From: an uncultured Actinomycetes bacterium
GTDB lineage: Bacteria > Actinomycetota > Thermoleophilia > Solirubrobacterales > Solirubrobacteraceae
NCBI GenBank assembly: GCA_937888775.1
Contig: CALAQT010000337.1
Location: 1-14,779, forward strand
Length of the DNA: 14,779 nt
Reading direction: 5' to 3'
Shown piece by piece: positions 6,290 through 14,750 of the stretch (positions are counted from its first letter, which is position 1; each line of letters begins with the position of its first letter). The translations under genes were made by a program, and so were the position numbers. The notes below the pieces were generated by a model. That model had not been told where the DNA came from. It ran no database searches and saw only the letters and a list, made by a program, of their open reading frames with translations.

Positions 6290-6883
6290 GTGCCCGGAGA
6301 TTCGACATCACAACCTTCCAGCTCACCCGAGACCCCCACCGGGGCCGCCCGCCCCGCGCCAGGCAGCATGCCTCCGGCGCGCTCGGCCGGCGGCATCTTC
6401 GGTCTACCCCTTTGGCTGCGGACCACGTTCTCGCTCGCGATCGTGGCCGTCCTGCTGGTAGCGCTCGTGCTGTACGTCTCACACCACAACACGAACTCTC
6501 CGCCGATCACCAATCTGGCCGCTGAGGTTCAGGCCAACCGGGAGGCCGAGATCCTCGTTTCCCAAGATCAAGCCCCGCACGTGGCGCGGCTGGCCTCGGG
6601 AGCTACCCCCGCGGAGGCGATCGAGCACGCGGTCCGCACGTTCATGACAAACCAGATCGCTCGCGGAGCGATCAGCGGGCCGCTGCAACGCGAAACGTGC
6701 GCTCAGGTCGGCACGCGAGCCCGGGTACGGCGAGCGTTCAGCTGCGCGGTGCAGACCGGCAGCGTTGGCTATCAGTTCCGCGGTGTGGTCGACACGCGCA
6801 CGCGGCGGATCACCTATTGCAAGCGAGATCCGCCCCCCATTCCTTCCCAGAACGTCCCGCTCAACGGCCGCTGCCTGGCGTGA
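6290..6883 (+). CDS. Single-pass membrane protein of unknown function
   Basis: A 197-residue protein with a Pro/Ser-rich cytoplasmic tail (1-40) and one hydrophobic helix (about 43-64, LWLRTTFSLAIVAVLLVALV). The extracytoplasmic domain of about 130 residues contains four cysteines (about 137, 152, 177 and 195), compatible with two disulfides. A central helix pattern ATPAEAIEHAVRTFMTNQIARG precedes the Cys-containing beta-rich part (SVGYQFRGVVDTRTRRITYC). I recognise no family. The start is GTG at 6290; ATG at 6368 (residue 27) is possible and would only shorten the tail. It is divergent from the HExxE/phosphatase pair and upstream of the NlpC/P60 gene, so a cell-envelope role is plausible but unproven. 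Confidence 0.7.
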   Translation: MPGDSTSQPSSSPETPTGAARPAPGSMPPARSAGGIFGLPLWLRTTFSLAIVAVLLVALVLYVSHHNTNSPPITNLAAEVQANREAEILVSQDQAPHVARLASGATPAEAIEHAVRTFMTNQIARGAISGPLQRETCAQVGTRARVRRAFSCAVQTGSVGYQFRGVVDTRTRRITYCKRDPPPIPSQNVPLNGRCLA

Positions 6884-6923
6884 GGCCCGGAATGTGATGC
6901 GCCAGCGGCGGTCCGCTCGGCTC

Positions 6924-6951
6924 GGGCGCGGGCGGCGATCCGTACGCGCCC
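6924..6951 (+). terminator. Possible hairpin downstream of the membrane-protein gene
   Basis: GGGCGCG (6924-6930) and CGCGCCC (6945-6951) form a perfect 7-bp stem with a 14-base loop, 40 bases after the stop codon. There is no T-tract, and the DNA is so GC-rich that chance pairing is easy. Confidence 0.25.
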
Positions 6952-7057
6952 GCCGGGGCGAGCGCTTCCTGACGCACCGGGAGACGGGCCCGCAGCGCGT
7001 ACACGCCTAGCCGCCCTGGCTCATGGATCCACCGCGGCGCGCCGATGAGAGGAGCGT

Positions 7058-8113
7058 ATGTCCGCTCGATCGCTGCTCCGCCGGCTGGCGCCCACCGCGG
7101 CGTCCCTGGTGGCTGCCGCCATCCTGGCACCGGCCGGGGCCAGTGCTCAGGTCACGCTTGGCAACTGGGACAGCATCCAGCAGCGCCAGGTCGTCAGGGC
7201 AGGGCTGATGGGCGATCTGTCCGGGAATGACTTTGGCGGCGCCCAGGGGCTGCGCCGCGCCCAGGCCGACAGGACGATGGCCGCGTTGGCGGCGATGATC
7301 GGCGGCGACCTCTCGGCTTGGGGTCAGCAGCAGGCACAGCCAGATGTGCGCACCGGCGTAAGTGTCGTCACGGTGGCCGGTTTTGACCGGCTGCTGGTCG
7401 ATCAGCTCGGCCTCGCGGATGTCGCTGCTCATATCCAGCAGGCCACCGGCGCGGTGGGCCTGGGTCCGCCGTCCGATTACGGCAGCGAGGTGGTCGCGCG
7501 GTTCTTGGGCCTGCGCTATGACCATCCGGCGGGCACCGACCAGCTCGAGCTGTTTCCCACCGACCAGATCACCCGCGCCGAGGCCGCCTGGTCGCTGGCC
7601 CAGGTGCTGGACAACGGCGGCTGGAGCATCGCCTCGGCGCGGCAGACGCTGAGCACCTACCGACTGCCGCAGATGACCCAGGACCAGCTCACCGCGCTGC
7701 GGATCGCCGTCTCGCGGATCGGCTACCCCTACGTCTACGCCGGCACCACCGATGACACCTCGGATGGGCTGGCCCACGGTGGCTTTGACTGCTCGGGGTT
7801 CGTATGGCGGGTGTACAAGATCTCCGGCCTGCCGTGGGGTCAGGAGATCCACGGCCGAACCGCCGCACAGATGGCGGGTGAGATTCCCCGTGCCCGGCGC
7901 CTGGATTACGACCAGCTTCGCCCCGGCGACATCCTCTTCTTCGGCAGCGCCCAGTTCGACAGCACCGCCACGGAGGCCAACGTGATCCACGCCGGCATCT
8001 ACCTCGGCGACAACTGGGTGATCCACTCCTCCGGACAGGGCGTGTACGTGCTCCCGCTCAAGGGCAGCTGGCTGGGCGACCAGTTCGCCTGGGGCCGTCG
8101 GGTCCTGCCCTGA
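7058..8113 (+). CDS. Secreted NlpC/P60 (C40) cell-wall peptidase
   Basis: A 351-residue exported hydrolase. Residues 1-30 form a signal peptide (SARSLLRR basic region, hydrophobic core, ASA cleavage site). The middle (about 35-205) has SLH-like helical stretches such as LRRAQADRTMAALAAM and ITRAEAAWSLAQVL, which may bind wall polymers. The C-terminal NlpC/P60 domain (about 210-351) begins IAVSRIGYPYVYAG and carries the nucleophile Cys245 in GGFDCSGFVWRVY. It then has LRPGDILFF, His311 in VIHAGIYLGDNW and His323 in WVIHSSG. NlpC/P60 enzymes cut gamma-D-Glu-diamino-acid bonds in peptidoglycan peptides. GAGAGGAG (7047-7054) before ATG 7058 fixes the start. It converges on the YbjQ gene, with 22 bases between the stops. 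Family is certain; the SLH-like reading is an inference. Confidence 0.92.
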   Translation: MSARSLLRRLAPTAASLVAAAILAPAGASAQVTLGNWDSIQQRQVVRAGLMGDLSGNDFGGAQGLRRAQADRTMAALAAMIGGDLSAWGQQQAQPDVRTGVSVVTVAGFDRLLVDQLGLADVAAHIQQATGAVGLGPPSDYGSEVVARFLGLRYDHPAGTDQLELFPTDQITRAEAAWSLAQVLDNGGWSIASARQTLSTYRLPQMTQDQLTALRIAVSRIGYPYVYAGTTDDTSDGLAHGGFDCSGFVWRVYKISGLPWGQEIHGRTAAQMAGEIPRARRLDYDQLRPGDILFFGSAQFDSTATEANVIHAGIYLGDNWVIHSSGQGVYVLPLKGSWLGDQFAWGRRVLP

Positions 8114-8135
8114 CTCGGGGGCGCCCGGCGCCGTG

Positions 8136-8945
8136 CTACGCCAGGTCGAGCACCGTCTGGGGGTCGGGGATCACGTGGTCCTCGGCGCCCTCGTCGGGCA
8201 CGATCGCGGTGCCGATGGCAAAGAACTCGATCACGTGGCTGCCCCAGCCGTGGCTCTGCTCATGGATGTCCACGCCGACGATGCCCTCGGCCTTGGCCTC
8301 CACGGCCTCTGCCTGCATGCGCTCCATGGCGAGCTCGCGCGCGTCGTAGAGCGCCTGGGTGAAGTTGGGCAACTCGACGTTGCGGCCGGTGTTGCCGAGC
8401 GATTGGCGCCAGCTCTGGTGCGCCACGTGGAACACGCATGAGCCCATCACCATGCCGACCGGCCGGTGCCCGGTCTGCAGCAGCGCCCAGAACTCCTGCC
8501 CTGAGAGGTCACTGGTGAACGGGCGCCCCGATGGTGCGCGGTGTAGCTTGCCCTCGCGATGCTTGACGGCGGTGCCGATGGCGAGAAACTCCGCCATGTT
8601 CTGCCCCCAGTCGTAGCGGCCGATGTTCAAGCGCACGCCGACCACACCGTCGGCGTCGAGCTGATCAGCCTCCTCTTCCATGCGGGTCATCGCGAGCTCG
8701 CGCGCCTGGTACATCGCCTGGGAAAGGACCTGCATCTCCTGGCTCTGCTTCCACTGCGCCTGCTGAAAGCCGATGTGATAGATGCTCGAGCCCATGACCA
8801 GACCGAGCGGCTGAAAGCCGGCGTGACGGACGAGCAGGAACTCGTTGACCGACAGGTCACTCGTGTAAAGGCCGCTCTTGTTCTGGGCCAGCCGTTCGCG
8901 ACCCGAGTCGGGCACGCCTTCGGTGCTGCTGGGGTCATATGCCAT
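8136..8945 (-). CDS. Tandem YbjQ-domain protein (two putative heavy-metal-binding domains), second copy
   Basis: A 269-residue soluble protein made of two YbjQ-type repeats. The first (about 28-128) opens with TSDLSVNEFLLVRHAGFQPLG and MGSSIYHIG, then VVGVRL and EFLAIGTAV. The second (about 143-249) opens with TSDLSGQEFWALLQTGHRPVG and MGSCVFHV, then IVGVDI and EFFAIGTAI. YbjQ proteins form pentamers; databases label the domain as heavy-metal-binding, but their function is poorly established. The ATG at 8945 overlaps the end of the upstream paralogue by 11 bases. It is the last gene of the minus-strand signalling run and ends 22 bases from the convergent NlpC/P60 gene. The metal-binding label is inherited from the family, not shown here. 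Confidence 0.85.
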   Translation of the reverse strand: MAYDPSSTEGVPDSGRERLAQNKSGLYTSDLSVNEFLLVRHAGFQPLGLVMGSSIYHIGFQQAQWKQSQEMQVLSQAMYQARELAMTRMEEEADQLDADGVVGVRLNIGRYDWGQNMAEFLAIGTAVKHREGKLHRAPSGRPFTSDLSGQEFWALLQTGHRPVGMVMGSCVFHVAHQSWRQSLGNTGRNVELPNFTQALYDARELAMERMQAEAVEAKAEGIVGVDIHEQSHGWGSHVIEFFAIGTAIVPDEGAEDHVIPDPQTVLDLA

Positions 8946-9942
8946 GAGAGGATTCCTTTCGAGCGAGCGCTTCAGTTGAAGGAGTTGCGCCCAGGGATAT
9001 GACGCTGCGCGGCTTGGCCATCGCCTGAGCCTCGGCGAGCTCGGGGTCGTCGCGGACCGCGGTGCCCATCACGTGGAAGGTCACCTCGAGGTCCTCGGAC
9101 TCATAGATCCCCCGTTTGACCGAATGGGTACGAGAGTGTTCGGTGATCTGCACCCCGACGAGCCCGTCAGCTCCCAGGCCACGGGCCTGACCGGCGGCGG
9201 CGCCGACGGCCCGCTCCCGCGCCGCGTAGACGCCCTGGGTGAAATCACCAAGCTCCTGGTTGACCCAACCGGTACCCGCCCAGCCGGCGCTGGTAGCCTG
9301 CTGCGTCTGCCACGTGGCGGGGACGTACTGCACGCTCGTGTGGGCCGCGATCCCGACCGGCCGAACCCCGATCCTGCACAGCTGCACGAATTCCTGGCCG
9401 CTGAGGTCGGTGAGCACGGTGTCGCCGGCGGGATGGCGCATGTGCGCCGGAAGCCGCACGGCGGTACCCACCGCGATGAACTCGATCGCACCGGCCGCCC
9501 AGTCATGAGCGCCCCGCACGATTCTCACGCCGACCACCGCGTCCGCGGCGGCGAGACTCGCCTCCTCGGTCAGCCGGCCGAGGGCCAGGCGCCGGCTCTC
9601 GTTGAACGCGCCGGATAAGACGCTCACTTCGGTCGGCTGGTTGTAGTAGACGGGTTGCCAGCCCACGTTGTAAATGGAAGAGCCCATCACCTGCGTCAGC
9701 GGCCGGACCCCGTAGCCGGCGAGCAGCGAGAACTCCTGCACCGACAGATCGCTGCTGAACAGTCCCGCCTGATCCCCGGTCGCCGCCAGCTGGCGTAGCC
9801 GCTCCTCGGCGGCCAGGGGCAGCCCGCCGGCTTGGACGCGCCTGAGTGACTCGGCCGCGCGCCGCTGCGCCGCGTGCGCCGCCTCGCTACGCGCGTTCTC
9901 GGCCGCCTGCTCCTCCTCGCTCTTGTGGTGAAACCAAGGCAT
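8935..9942 (-). CDS. Tandem YbjQ-domain protein with charged N-terminal coil, first copy
   Basis: A 335-residue protein. Residues 1-58 are charged, Ala-rich and probably helical (HHKSEEEQAAENARSEAAHA), followed by two YbjQ repeats. Repeat one (about 63-162) has SSDLSVQEFSLL, MGSSIYNVG, VVGVRI and EFIAVGTAV. Repeat two (about 177-296) has TDLSGQEFVQL, a diverged HTSVQYVP in place of MGSSIY, LVGVQI and VTFHVMGTAV. It shares its domain order with the downstream neighbour, showing duplication of a two-domain ancestor. ATG at 9942 overlaps the response-regulator stop as TGATG, which selects it over GTG at 9945 and implies translational coupling to that regulator. The partner or ligand is unknown. 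Confidence 0.85.
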   Translation of the reverse strand: MPWFHHKSEEEQAAENARSEAAHAAQRRAAESLRRVQAGGLPLAAEERLRQLAATGDQAGLFSSDLSVQEFSLLAGYGVRPLTQVMGSSIYNVGWQPVYYNQPTEVSVLSGAFNESRRLALGRLTEEASLAAADAVVGVRIVRGAHDWAAGAIEFIAVGTAVRLPAHMRHPAGDTVLTDLSGQEFVQLCRIGVRPVGIAAHTSVQYVPATWQTQQATSAGWAGTGWVNQELGDFTQGVYAARERAVGAAAGQARGLGADGLVGVQITEHSRTHSVKRGIYESEDLEVTFHVMGTAVRDDPELAEAQAMAKPRSVISLGATPSTEALARKESSHGI

Positions 9943-10381
9943 CACACGAGCTCGCGGGGCGGCAGCCTCACGATGCCGACGAAGAACTCGTCGATCTGGT
10001 GCACGATCTGCCGGAAGCGTTCGAAGTCCACCGGCTTGGTGATGTAGGCGTTGGCATGAAGCTGGTAGGAACGGGCGACGTCGTCTGCGGCTTCGGAGGT
10101 CGTGAGAACGACGACCGGGATGCTCTTGAGGCCCTGGTCACTCTTGATCTCGGCCGGCACCTCGGTGCCGTTCATCCGCGGCAGGTTGAGATCGAGGATC
10201 ACCAGGTCGGGTCTAGCGGCGTCCGCGTATCGGCCCTCACGGCGCAGGAGCGCCATCGCCTCAACGCCGTCGCTGACGACGGTCAAAGTGTTCCCGACCT
10301 TGTGATCCTGAAATGACTCGCGGACGAGCAGCACGTCGCCGGGATCGTCCTCGGCGAGCAGAACTTCGACGAGCTCGGCGT

Positions 10382-10385
<4 letters not shown>
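9942..10385 (-). CDS. Rcp1-like single-domain response regulator
   Basis: A 147-residue protein consisting only of a receiver domain. Acidic-pocket residues are E12-D13-D14 (LLAEDDPGD), the phospho-acceptor is Asp65 (VILDLNLPRMNG), the switch Thr95/Thr96 lie in VVVLTTSE, and the invariant Lys117 lies in AYITKPVD. Length, the LAEDDPGD start and the C-terminal FERFRQIVHQIDEFF helix fit the Rcp1 subclass that pairs with phytochrome-type histidine kinases. With no output domain it must act through protein contacts or phosphotransfer. ATG at 10385 overlaps the kinase stop as ATGA, so the kinase is its likely partner. Its own stop overlaps the YbjQ start, making the YbjQ proteins candidate effectors; that link is an inference from context. 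Confidence 0.92.
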
Positions 10386-11950
<1,565 letters not shown>

Positions 11951-11995
11951 CGGAACCTAGTGTCGTGATTGGGAATTCCGGGAGCAGTTTCGCGA

Positions 11996-13183
11996 TCACG
12001 GCAATGGGTCCCGTGATCCGACCAGCAGCATCGCCACATCGTCTCCGAGCGCTTCGCCGTTGAGTGCCTCGGCGCTGGCCATCAGCTCACGGAGTAACTC
12101 GTGGGGGTCCCCCCGCCAACCCGGCCGGCGGCCCACGTAATCGGCGATCAGCCGCTGAAGCCCATCCTCTCCGAGCCGGTCCGGGCCTCCGCCGACGCCA
12201 CCCTCGATTACGCCGTCGGTAAACAGCAGGATCGACCAGCCCGCGGGTAGCTCGAGCGGCGCCTCCGGCCAGTCTGGCGCCGCGAACATGCCGATCGGGG
12301 GTCCCCCGTGATCGATCGGCAAGCTCGTGACGGAAGTGCCGTCGATCAGCACTGGAGGAGGGTGGCCCGCCCGCCGCATGCACAGCGCGCGCCGGCTCGG
12401 CGCGATCTCCAACATGCACAGGGTCGCGAACGTGCCACGAACCCGCCGCTCGTGCTCGATCACGCGCTGCAAGGTCCGCATCACGAGATCGCCGCTCGCA
12501 CCCGACAAGGTCAGCGCACGCCAGGCGATGCGCAGCCCCGCGCCCAGCGCGGCCTCGTCAGGACCCCGCCCTGAGACATCACCCACCAGCAGGTGTAAAC
12601 GTCCGTCCGCGGTCTCGACCGCGTCATAGAAGTCGCCCCCGAGCAGCGCGCGCCGGCGGCCCGGCAGATAACTCGAGGCGATCCAGATCGACGGGTCGCG
12701 CACGATCGGATGCGGGACCAGGCCCCGCTCCAGGCGCGCGTTCTCGGCAGCGTGGAGCTCGGCCACGCGAAGCTGCTGCTGGACCTCCTGAGCGTGTCGA
12801 CGGCCGATCGCGTAGCGGATCGCCCGCGTGAGCAGATCGCCGTCGACCTTGCCCTTGACGAGATAATCTTGCGCGCCGGCATCGACCGCAGCCTCTCCCG
12901 CCGCCTGGTTGTCAAGTCCGGTCAGCACGATCAACGCGATCCCGGGGGCCGCCAAGCACACGCGCCTCACAGTGTCCAGTCCGACTACGTCGGGCAGGCC
13001 CAGATCAAGCAGGACGCAGTCGATCTCCCCCGGCAGCTCGTTCAAAGCCTCCCGCAAAGTGCGGCCGCGCACGACGCGGGCGTCAAGCGAGCTCTCGGCC
13101 AGAAGATCCGCAACGAGCAACGCGTCACCGTCATCGTCCTCGATCAACAGCACGCCCATCTGGTCCGGCACAGCCGCAGTCAT
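11996..13183 (-). CDS. Response regulator with C-terminal PP2C (SpoIIE/RsbU-type) phosphatase
   Basis: A 395-residue fusion. Receiver domain 8-125: acidic EDDDGD (15-20), phospho-acceptor Asp60 in LLDLGLPD, Thr88 in IVLTGLD, Lys110 in YLVKGKVD. A helical linker (about 126-160) contains LERGLVPHP, like the LQRxLLP segment before PP2C domains. The phosphatase domain 165-392 has GGDFYD (182-187), GDVSGRG (201-207), AGHPPP (272-277), FTDGV (321-325) and DDVAML (381-386), including the Asp metal ligands. Relatives dephosphorylate anti-sigma-factor antagonists in partner-switching pathways; no anti-sigma or antagonist gene is in the window. ATG at 13183 lies inside a 17-bp tandem duplication and is overlapped by the stop of a short leader ORF. 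It heads the five-gene minus-strand run. Confidence 0.93.
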   Translation of the reverse strand: MTAAVPDQMGVLLIEDDDGDALLVADLLAESSLDARVVRGRTLREALNELPGEIDCVLLDLGLPDVVGLDTVRRVCLAAPGIALIVLTGLDNQAAGEAAVDAGAQDYLVKGKVDGDLLTRAIRYAIGRRHAQEVQQQLRVAELHAAENARLERGLVPHPIVRDPSIWIASSYLPGRRRALLGGDFYDAVETADGRLHLLVGDVSGRGPDEAALGAGLRIAWRALTLSGASGDLVMRTLQRVIEHERRVRGTFATLCMLEIAPSRRALCMRRAGHPPPVLIDGTSVTSLPIDHGGPPIGMFAAPDWPEAPLELPAGWSILLFTDGVIEGGVGGGPDRLGEDGLQRLIADYVGRRPGWRGDPHELLRELMASAEALNGEALGDDVAMLLVGSRDPLP

Positions 13184-13210
13184 CGGAACGCCACAGTCAT
13201 CGGAACGCCA
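13177..13210. repeat. Perfect 17-bp tandem duplication at the start of the REC-PP2C gene
   Basis: CAGTCATCGGAACGCCA occurs twice head to tail (13177-13193 and 13194-13210). The copies are identical, so the event is recent or selected. Each carries an ATG on the minus strand, at 13183 and 13200. Because 17 is not a multiple of three, the upstream ATG lies in another frame. Confidence 0.9.
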
Positions 13211-13217
13211 GCATCAT
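13180..13217 (-). promoter_or_regulatory. Chain of two short leader ORFs running into the REC-PP2C start
   Basis: On the minus strand ATG at 13217 encodes MMLAFR and stops with a TGA overlapping ATG at 13200. That ATG encodes MTVAFR and stops with a TGA overlapping ATG at 13183, the REC-PP2C start. Both junctions are ATGA. This arrangement could couple or damp translation of the first gene. No strong ribosome site precedes either leader, so it may be a by-product of the duplication. Confidence 0.35.
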
Positions 13218-13395
13218 ATGGCCGCTGCCCGGCAGCTCAGTGTGGGGACGTTGGGCACTAGAAGCAGTCAGCGGGCAAGCGGACGCCCGGAGGACGGGTC
13301 GCCCCCGCCGACCCTGGCAATTCCCTGCGTGGCCCAGACGCCCGCAAGAGCGTTTCTATGAGGGGCCGCGCGGATCGACGGGGGCTTACCGACTC

Positions 13396-13463
13396 CTCAG
13401 CCTACCGTCCAAGCCGCTTGTGCTACAGGCGTGCCACAAGTCGGGAGCCGCGGGTAGGCTGAG
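13396..13463. promoter_or_regulatory. Nested inverted repeats before the RHH gene, candidate operator or leader structure
   Basis: CTCAGCCTACC (13396-13406) and GGTAGGCTGAG (13453-13463) are perfect 11-bp inverted copies. Inside them CTTGTG (13417-13422) and CACAAG (13435-13440) form a second inverted pair. The outer right arm ends three bases before the ATG at 13467 and contains the only purine-rich stretch (TAGG) that could serve as ribosome site. Ribbon-helix-helix proteins often bind such palindromes over their own promoter, so autoregulation is likely; RNA folding is an alternative. Confidence 0.5.
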
Positions 13464-13466
13464 CTT

Positions 13467-13625
13467 ATGAACCAAAACCTCCACGCCCGTTGTGACGCAA
13501 GCCTTATCGAGCAGATCGACGCCCGCCGAGGCGCCGTCTCGCGCTCGGAAGCGGTCCGCGCGGCAGTTCGAGTTTGGCTCGCCACGCCGGTGACCGCTGA
13601 TTCCCTTCTACGGATGCTGGCGTAA
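13467..13625 (+). CDS. Ribbon-helix-helix (CopG/Arc-type) DNA-binding protein
   Basis: A 52-residue protein with the short RHH pattern: an N-terminal strand NLHARCD (4-10), helix A ASLIEQIDARRG (11-22), turn AVSRSE (23-28) and helix B AVRAAVRVWLA (29-39). Such proteins dimerise to insert a two-stranded ribbon into the DNA major groove; many are antitoxins or plasmid and phage regulators. ATG at 13467 is the only plausible start. The TAA stop shares its last A with the ATG of the next gene (TAATG), so the two are translationally coupled as in antitoxin-first operons. Nested inverted repeats lie immediately upstream. The family is supported by pattern only. An antitoxin role is an inference, since the next gene is not a recognised toxin. 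Confidence 0.7.
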   Translation: MNQNLHARCDASLIEQIDARRGAVSRSEAVRAAVRVWLATPVTADSLLRMLA

Positions 13626-14314
13626 TGGGAACCCTAGCCGACCTCGCTAATCGCGCGCTCCGCGCCCAGGCCGAGCGGACTGTCGGAATTACCGATGCTG
13701 GAGCATACGCTATCGCGAAAGGCGAGCTTGCTTGGTCGGAAAACCCGACCGTGCCTGGTGACCGCAACGACTATCCGAACCTCGAAGGTGGGACACAGCA
13801 GGGCGGACAATACTCCGAGCCCGCCGAAGGCCAGCTTGACGGCCAGGTCCAACGTCCCGGCTCCGTCGATGCGCCAGGCGTTGACCGTGAGGCGAGCGCC
13901 TCGCATGCGCCAGGCAGCATCGTTCAGGGCGCCCTTGACCGCGGTTACGCGCAGCGGCAGGCCACCACGTACCCCCAGCACACAGTTTCAGGCATGATCG
14001 CCGAGGCGAGCGCCAGGCATCACGTCGAGGTTTATGGGAACAGTGGCAGCACGCAGGCGAGTCCCGAAGGGGCGTTCGACTCGCGGCTCGTGGACGCGAG
14101 CCAGACTGATGACCGCACGTTCGCGACCTTCCAAATCGTCGTCAACCGATTGGTCGAGGCGTTCCGCGACGCGACCGGACCGAGCCCCACCTTCGGAGCC
14201 CCCCAGACTCAGGAGGATCAAGAGTTTCTAATCGCGTACGGCGCTCTAAGAGCCGCCTACTGGCCCGATGGCAGCGTGGATCCTTACAACGGTGGCGAGG
14301 ACAATGACTTCTGA
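13625..14314 (+). CDS. Hypothetical protein, 229 residues, coupled to the RHH gene
   Basis: I do not recognise this protein. The N-terminus (about 1-45) is helical, TLADLANRALRAQAERTVGI. Residues about 50-115 are Gly/Gln/Pro-rich and probably disordered. A helical part follows (FQIVVNRLVEAFRDATG, about 170-186), then an acidic tail ending GGEDNDF. No signal peptide, membrane helix or catalytic motif is visible. The 12-base string GAGGCGAGCGCC occurs twice in the gene (13889 and 14003). It starts on the last base of the RHH stop and overlaps the next gene by 11 bases. Codons such as CTA, ATT, GCT and GGA are commoner than in genes to the left, which suggests foreign origin. A toxin or phage structural role is possible but unsupported. 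Confidence 0.6.
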   Translation: MGTLADLANRALRAQAERTVGITDAGAYAIAKGELAWSENPTVPGDRNDYPNLEGGTQQGGQYSEPAEGQLDGQVQRPGSVDAPGVDREASASHAPGSIVQGALDRGYAQRQATTYPQHTVSGMIAEASARHHVEVYGNSGSTQASPEGAFDSRLVDASQTDDRTFATFQIVVNRLVEAFRDATGPSPTFGAPQTQEDQEFLIAYGALRAAYWPDGSVDPYNGGEDNDF

Positions 14315-14750
14315 GCTTGGCGCCGAGCGCGACGGTGAGCTACATCTTGAGGCAATCCAAGCTGAGGCCGAGGCCGACTGCAAACTAGCGAACCGGGCCG
14401 CATTCTCGGCCAACGCGGGGGCCATCGAATTGTCGGAACTCGTCGCGCTCCGCAAATACCAGGATGGCGTTGCACTGAGGCGTAAAGATGTCACCGAAGA
14501 CCCGACTCACGAGCGCACCTTGATCGGTGCCCTCTGCGCCGCGATTGCACAGAACGGCGACCTCACGCTCGCGACCACCGAGGGCAGCCGTTTGCGCATA
14601 GGCGATACTGGCCCCGCCAAACGCCTCACCGCGGCTCGCGCTGCGCTACAGGAGGCCACTGAGGCGCTCGAAGAGTGGCGATGCGAGCACCGGGTCGCAC
14701 TCGAAGCCGCAGCCGCAGAAAGACGGGGCTCCGTGGATGATCGTAGGTGA
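14304..14750 (+). CDS. Hypothetical helical protein, 148 residues
   Basis: I do not recognise this protein. It looks almost wholly helical: residues 8-35 (ERDGELHLEAIQAEAEADCK) and the C-terminal RLTAARAALQEATEALEEWR suggest coiled-coil segments. A short beta-like part (GDLTLATTEGSRLRIGD) lies between them. ATG at 14304 is chosen because GCGAGG sits a few bases upstream and it overlaps the previous stop by 11 bases; an in-frame start at 14268 would overlap far more. Size, helicity and tight packing recall small phage packaging or head-assembly proteins, but no motif confirms this. Composition is A/T-richer than the left part of the window. Confidence 0.6.
   Translation: MTSELGAERDGELHLEAIQAEAEADCKLANRAAFSANAGAIELSELVALRKYQDGVALRRKDVTEDPTHERTLIGALCAAIAQNGDLTLATTEGSRLRIGDTGPAKRLTAARAALQEATEALEEWRCEHRVALEAAAAERRGSVDDRR

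Noticed and set aside
6205..6513. N-terminal extension of the HExxE protein to 6513
   Set aside because: The extension overlaps the divergent membrane-protein gene, has no family similarity, and a better start with GGGGA upstream exists at 6204.
5731..6525. 264-residue plus-strand open frame
   Set aside because: It is Arg-rich and antisense to the HExxE gene. It also overlaps the membrane-protein gene in another frame; no motif supports it.
7007..8026. 339-residue minus-strand open frame
   Set aside because: It lies wholly antisense to the NlpC/P60 gene, which has a signal peptide, catalytic residues and a good ribosome site. Its translation shows no family features.
11951..11995. GGAATTCC palindrome between the REC-PP2C and kinase genes as a terminator or operator
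   Set aside because: It is a short chance-level palindrome without loop or T-tract. The 45-base spacing fits simple co-transcription.
13211..13466. tRNA gene or attachment site at the boundary of the A/T-richer cassette
   Set aside because: No cloverleaf or tRNA 3' end could be folded by eye, and no direct repeat flanking the cassette is visible inside the window.
13240..13470. 76-residue plus-strand frame upstream of the RHH gene
   Set aside because: It is Arg/Pro/Trp-rich, has no ribosome site, and runs through the nested inverted repeats into the RHH start.
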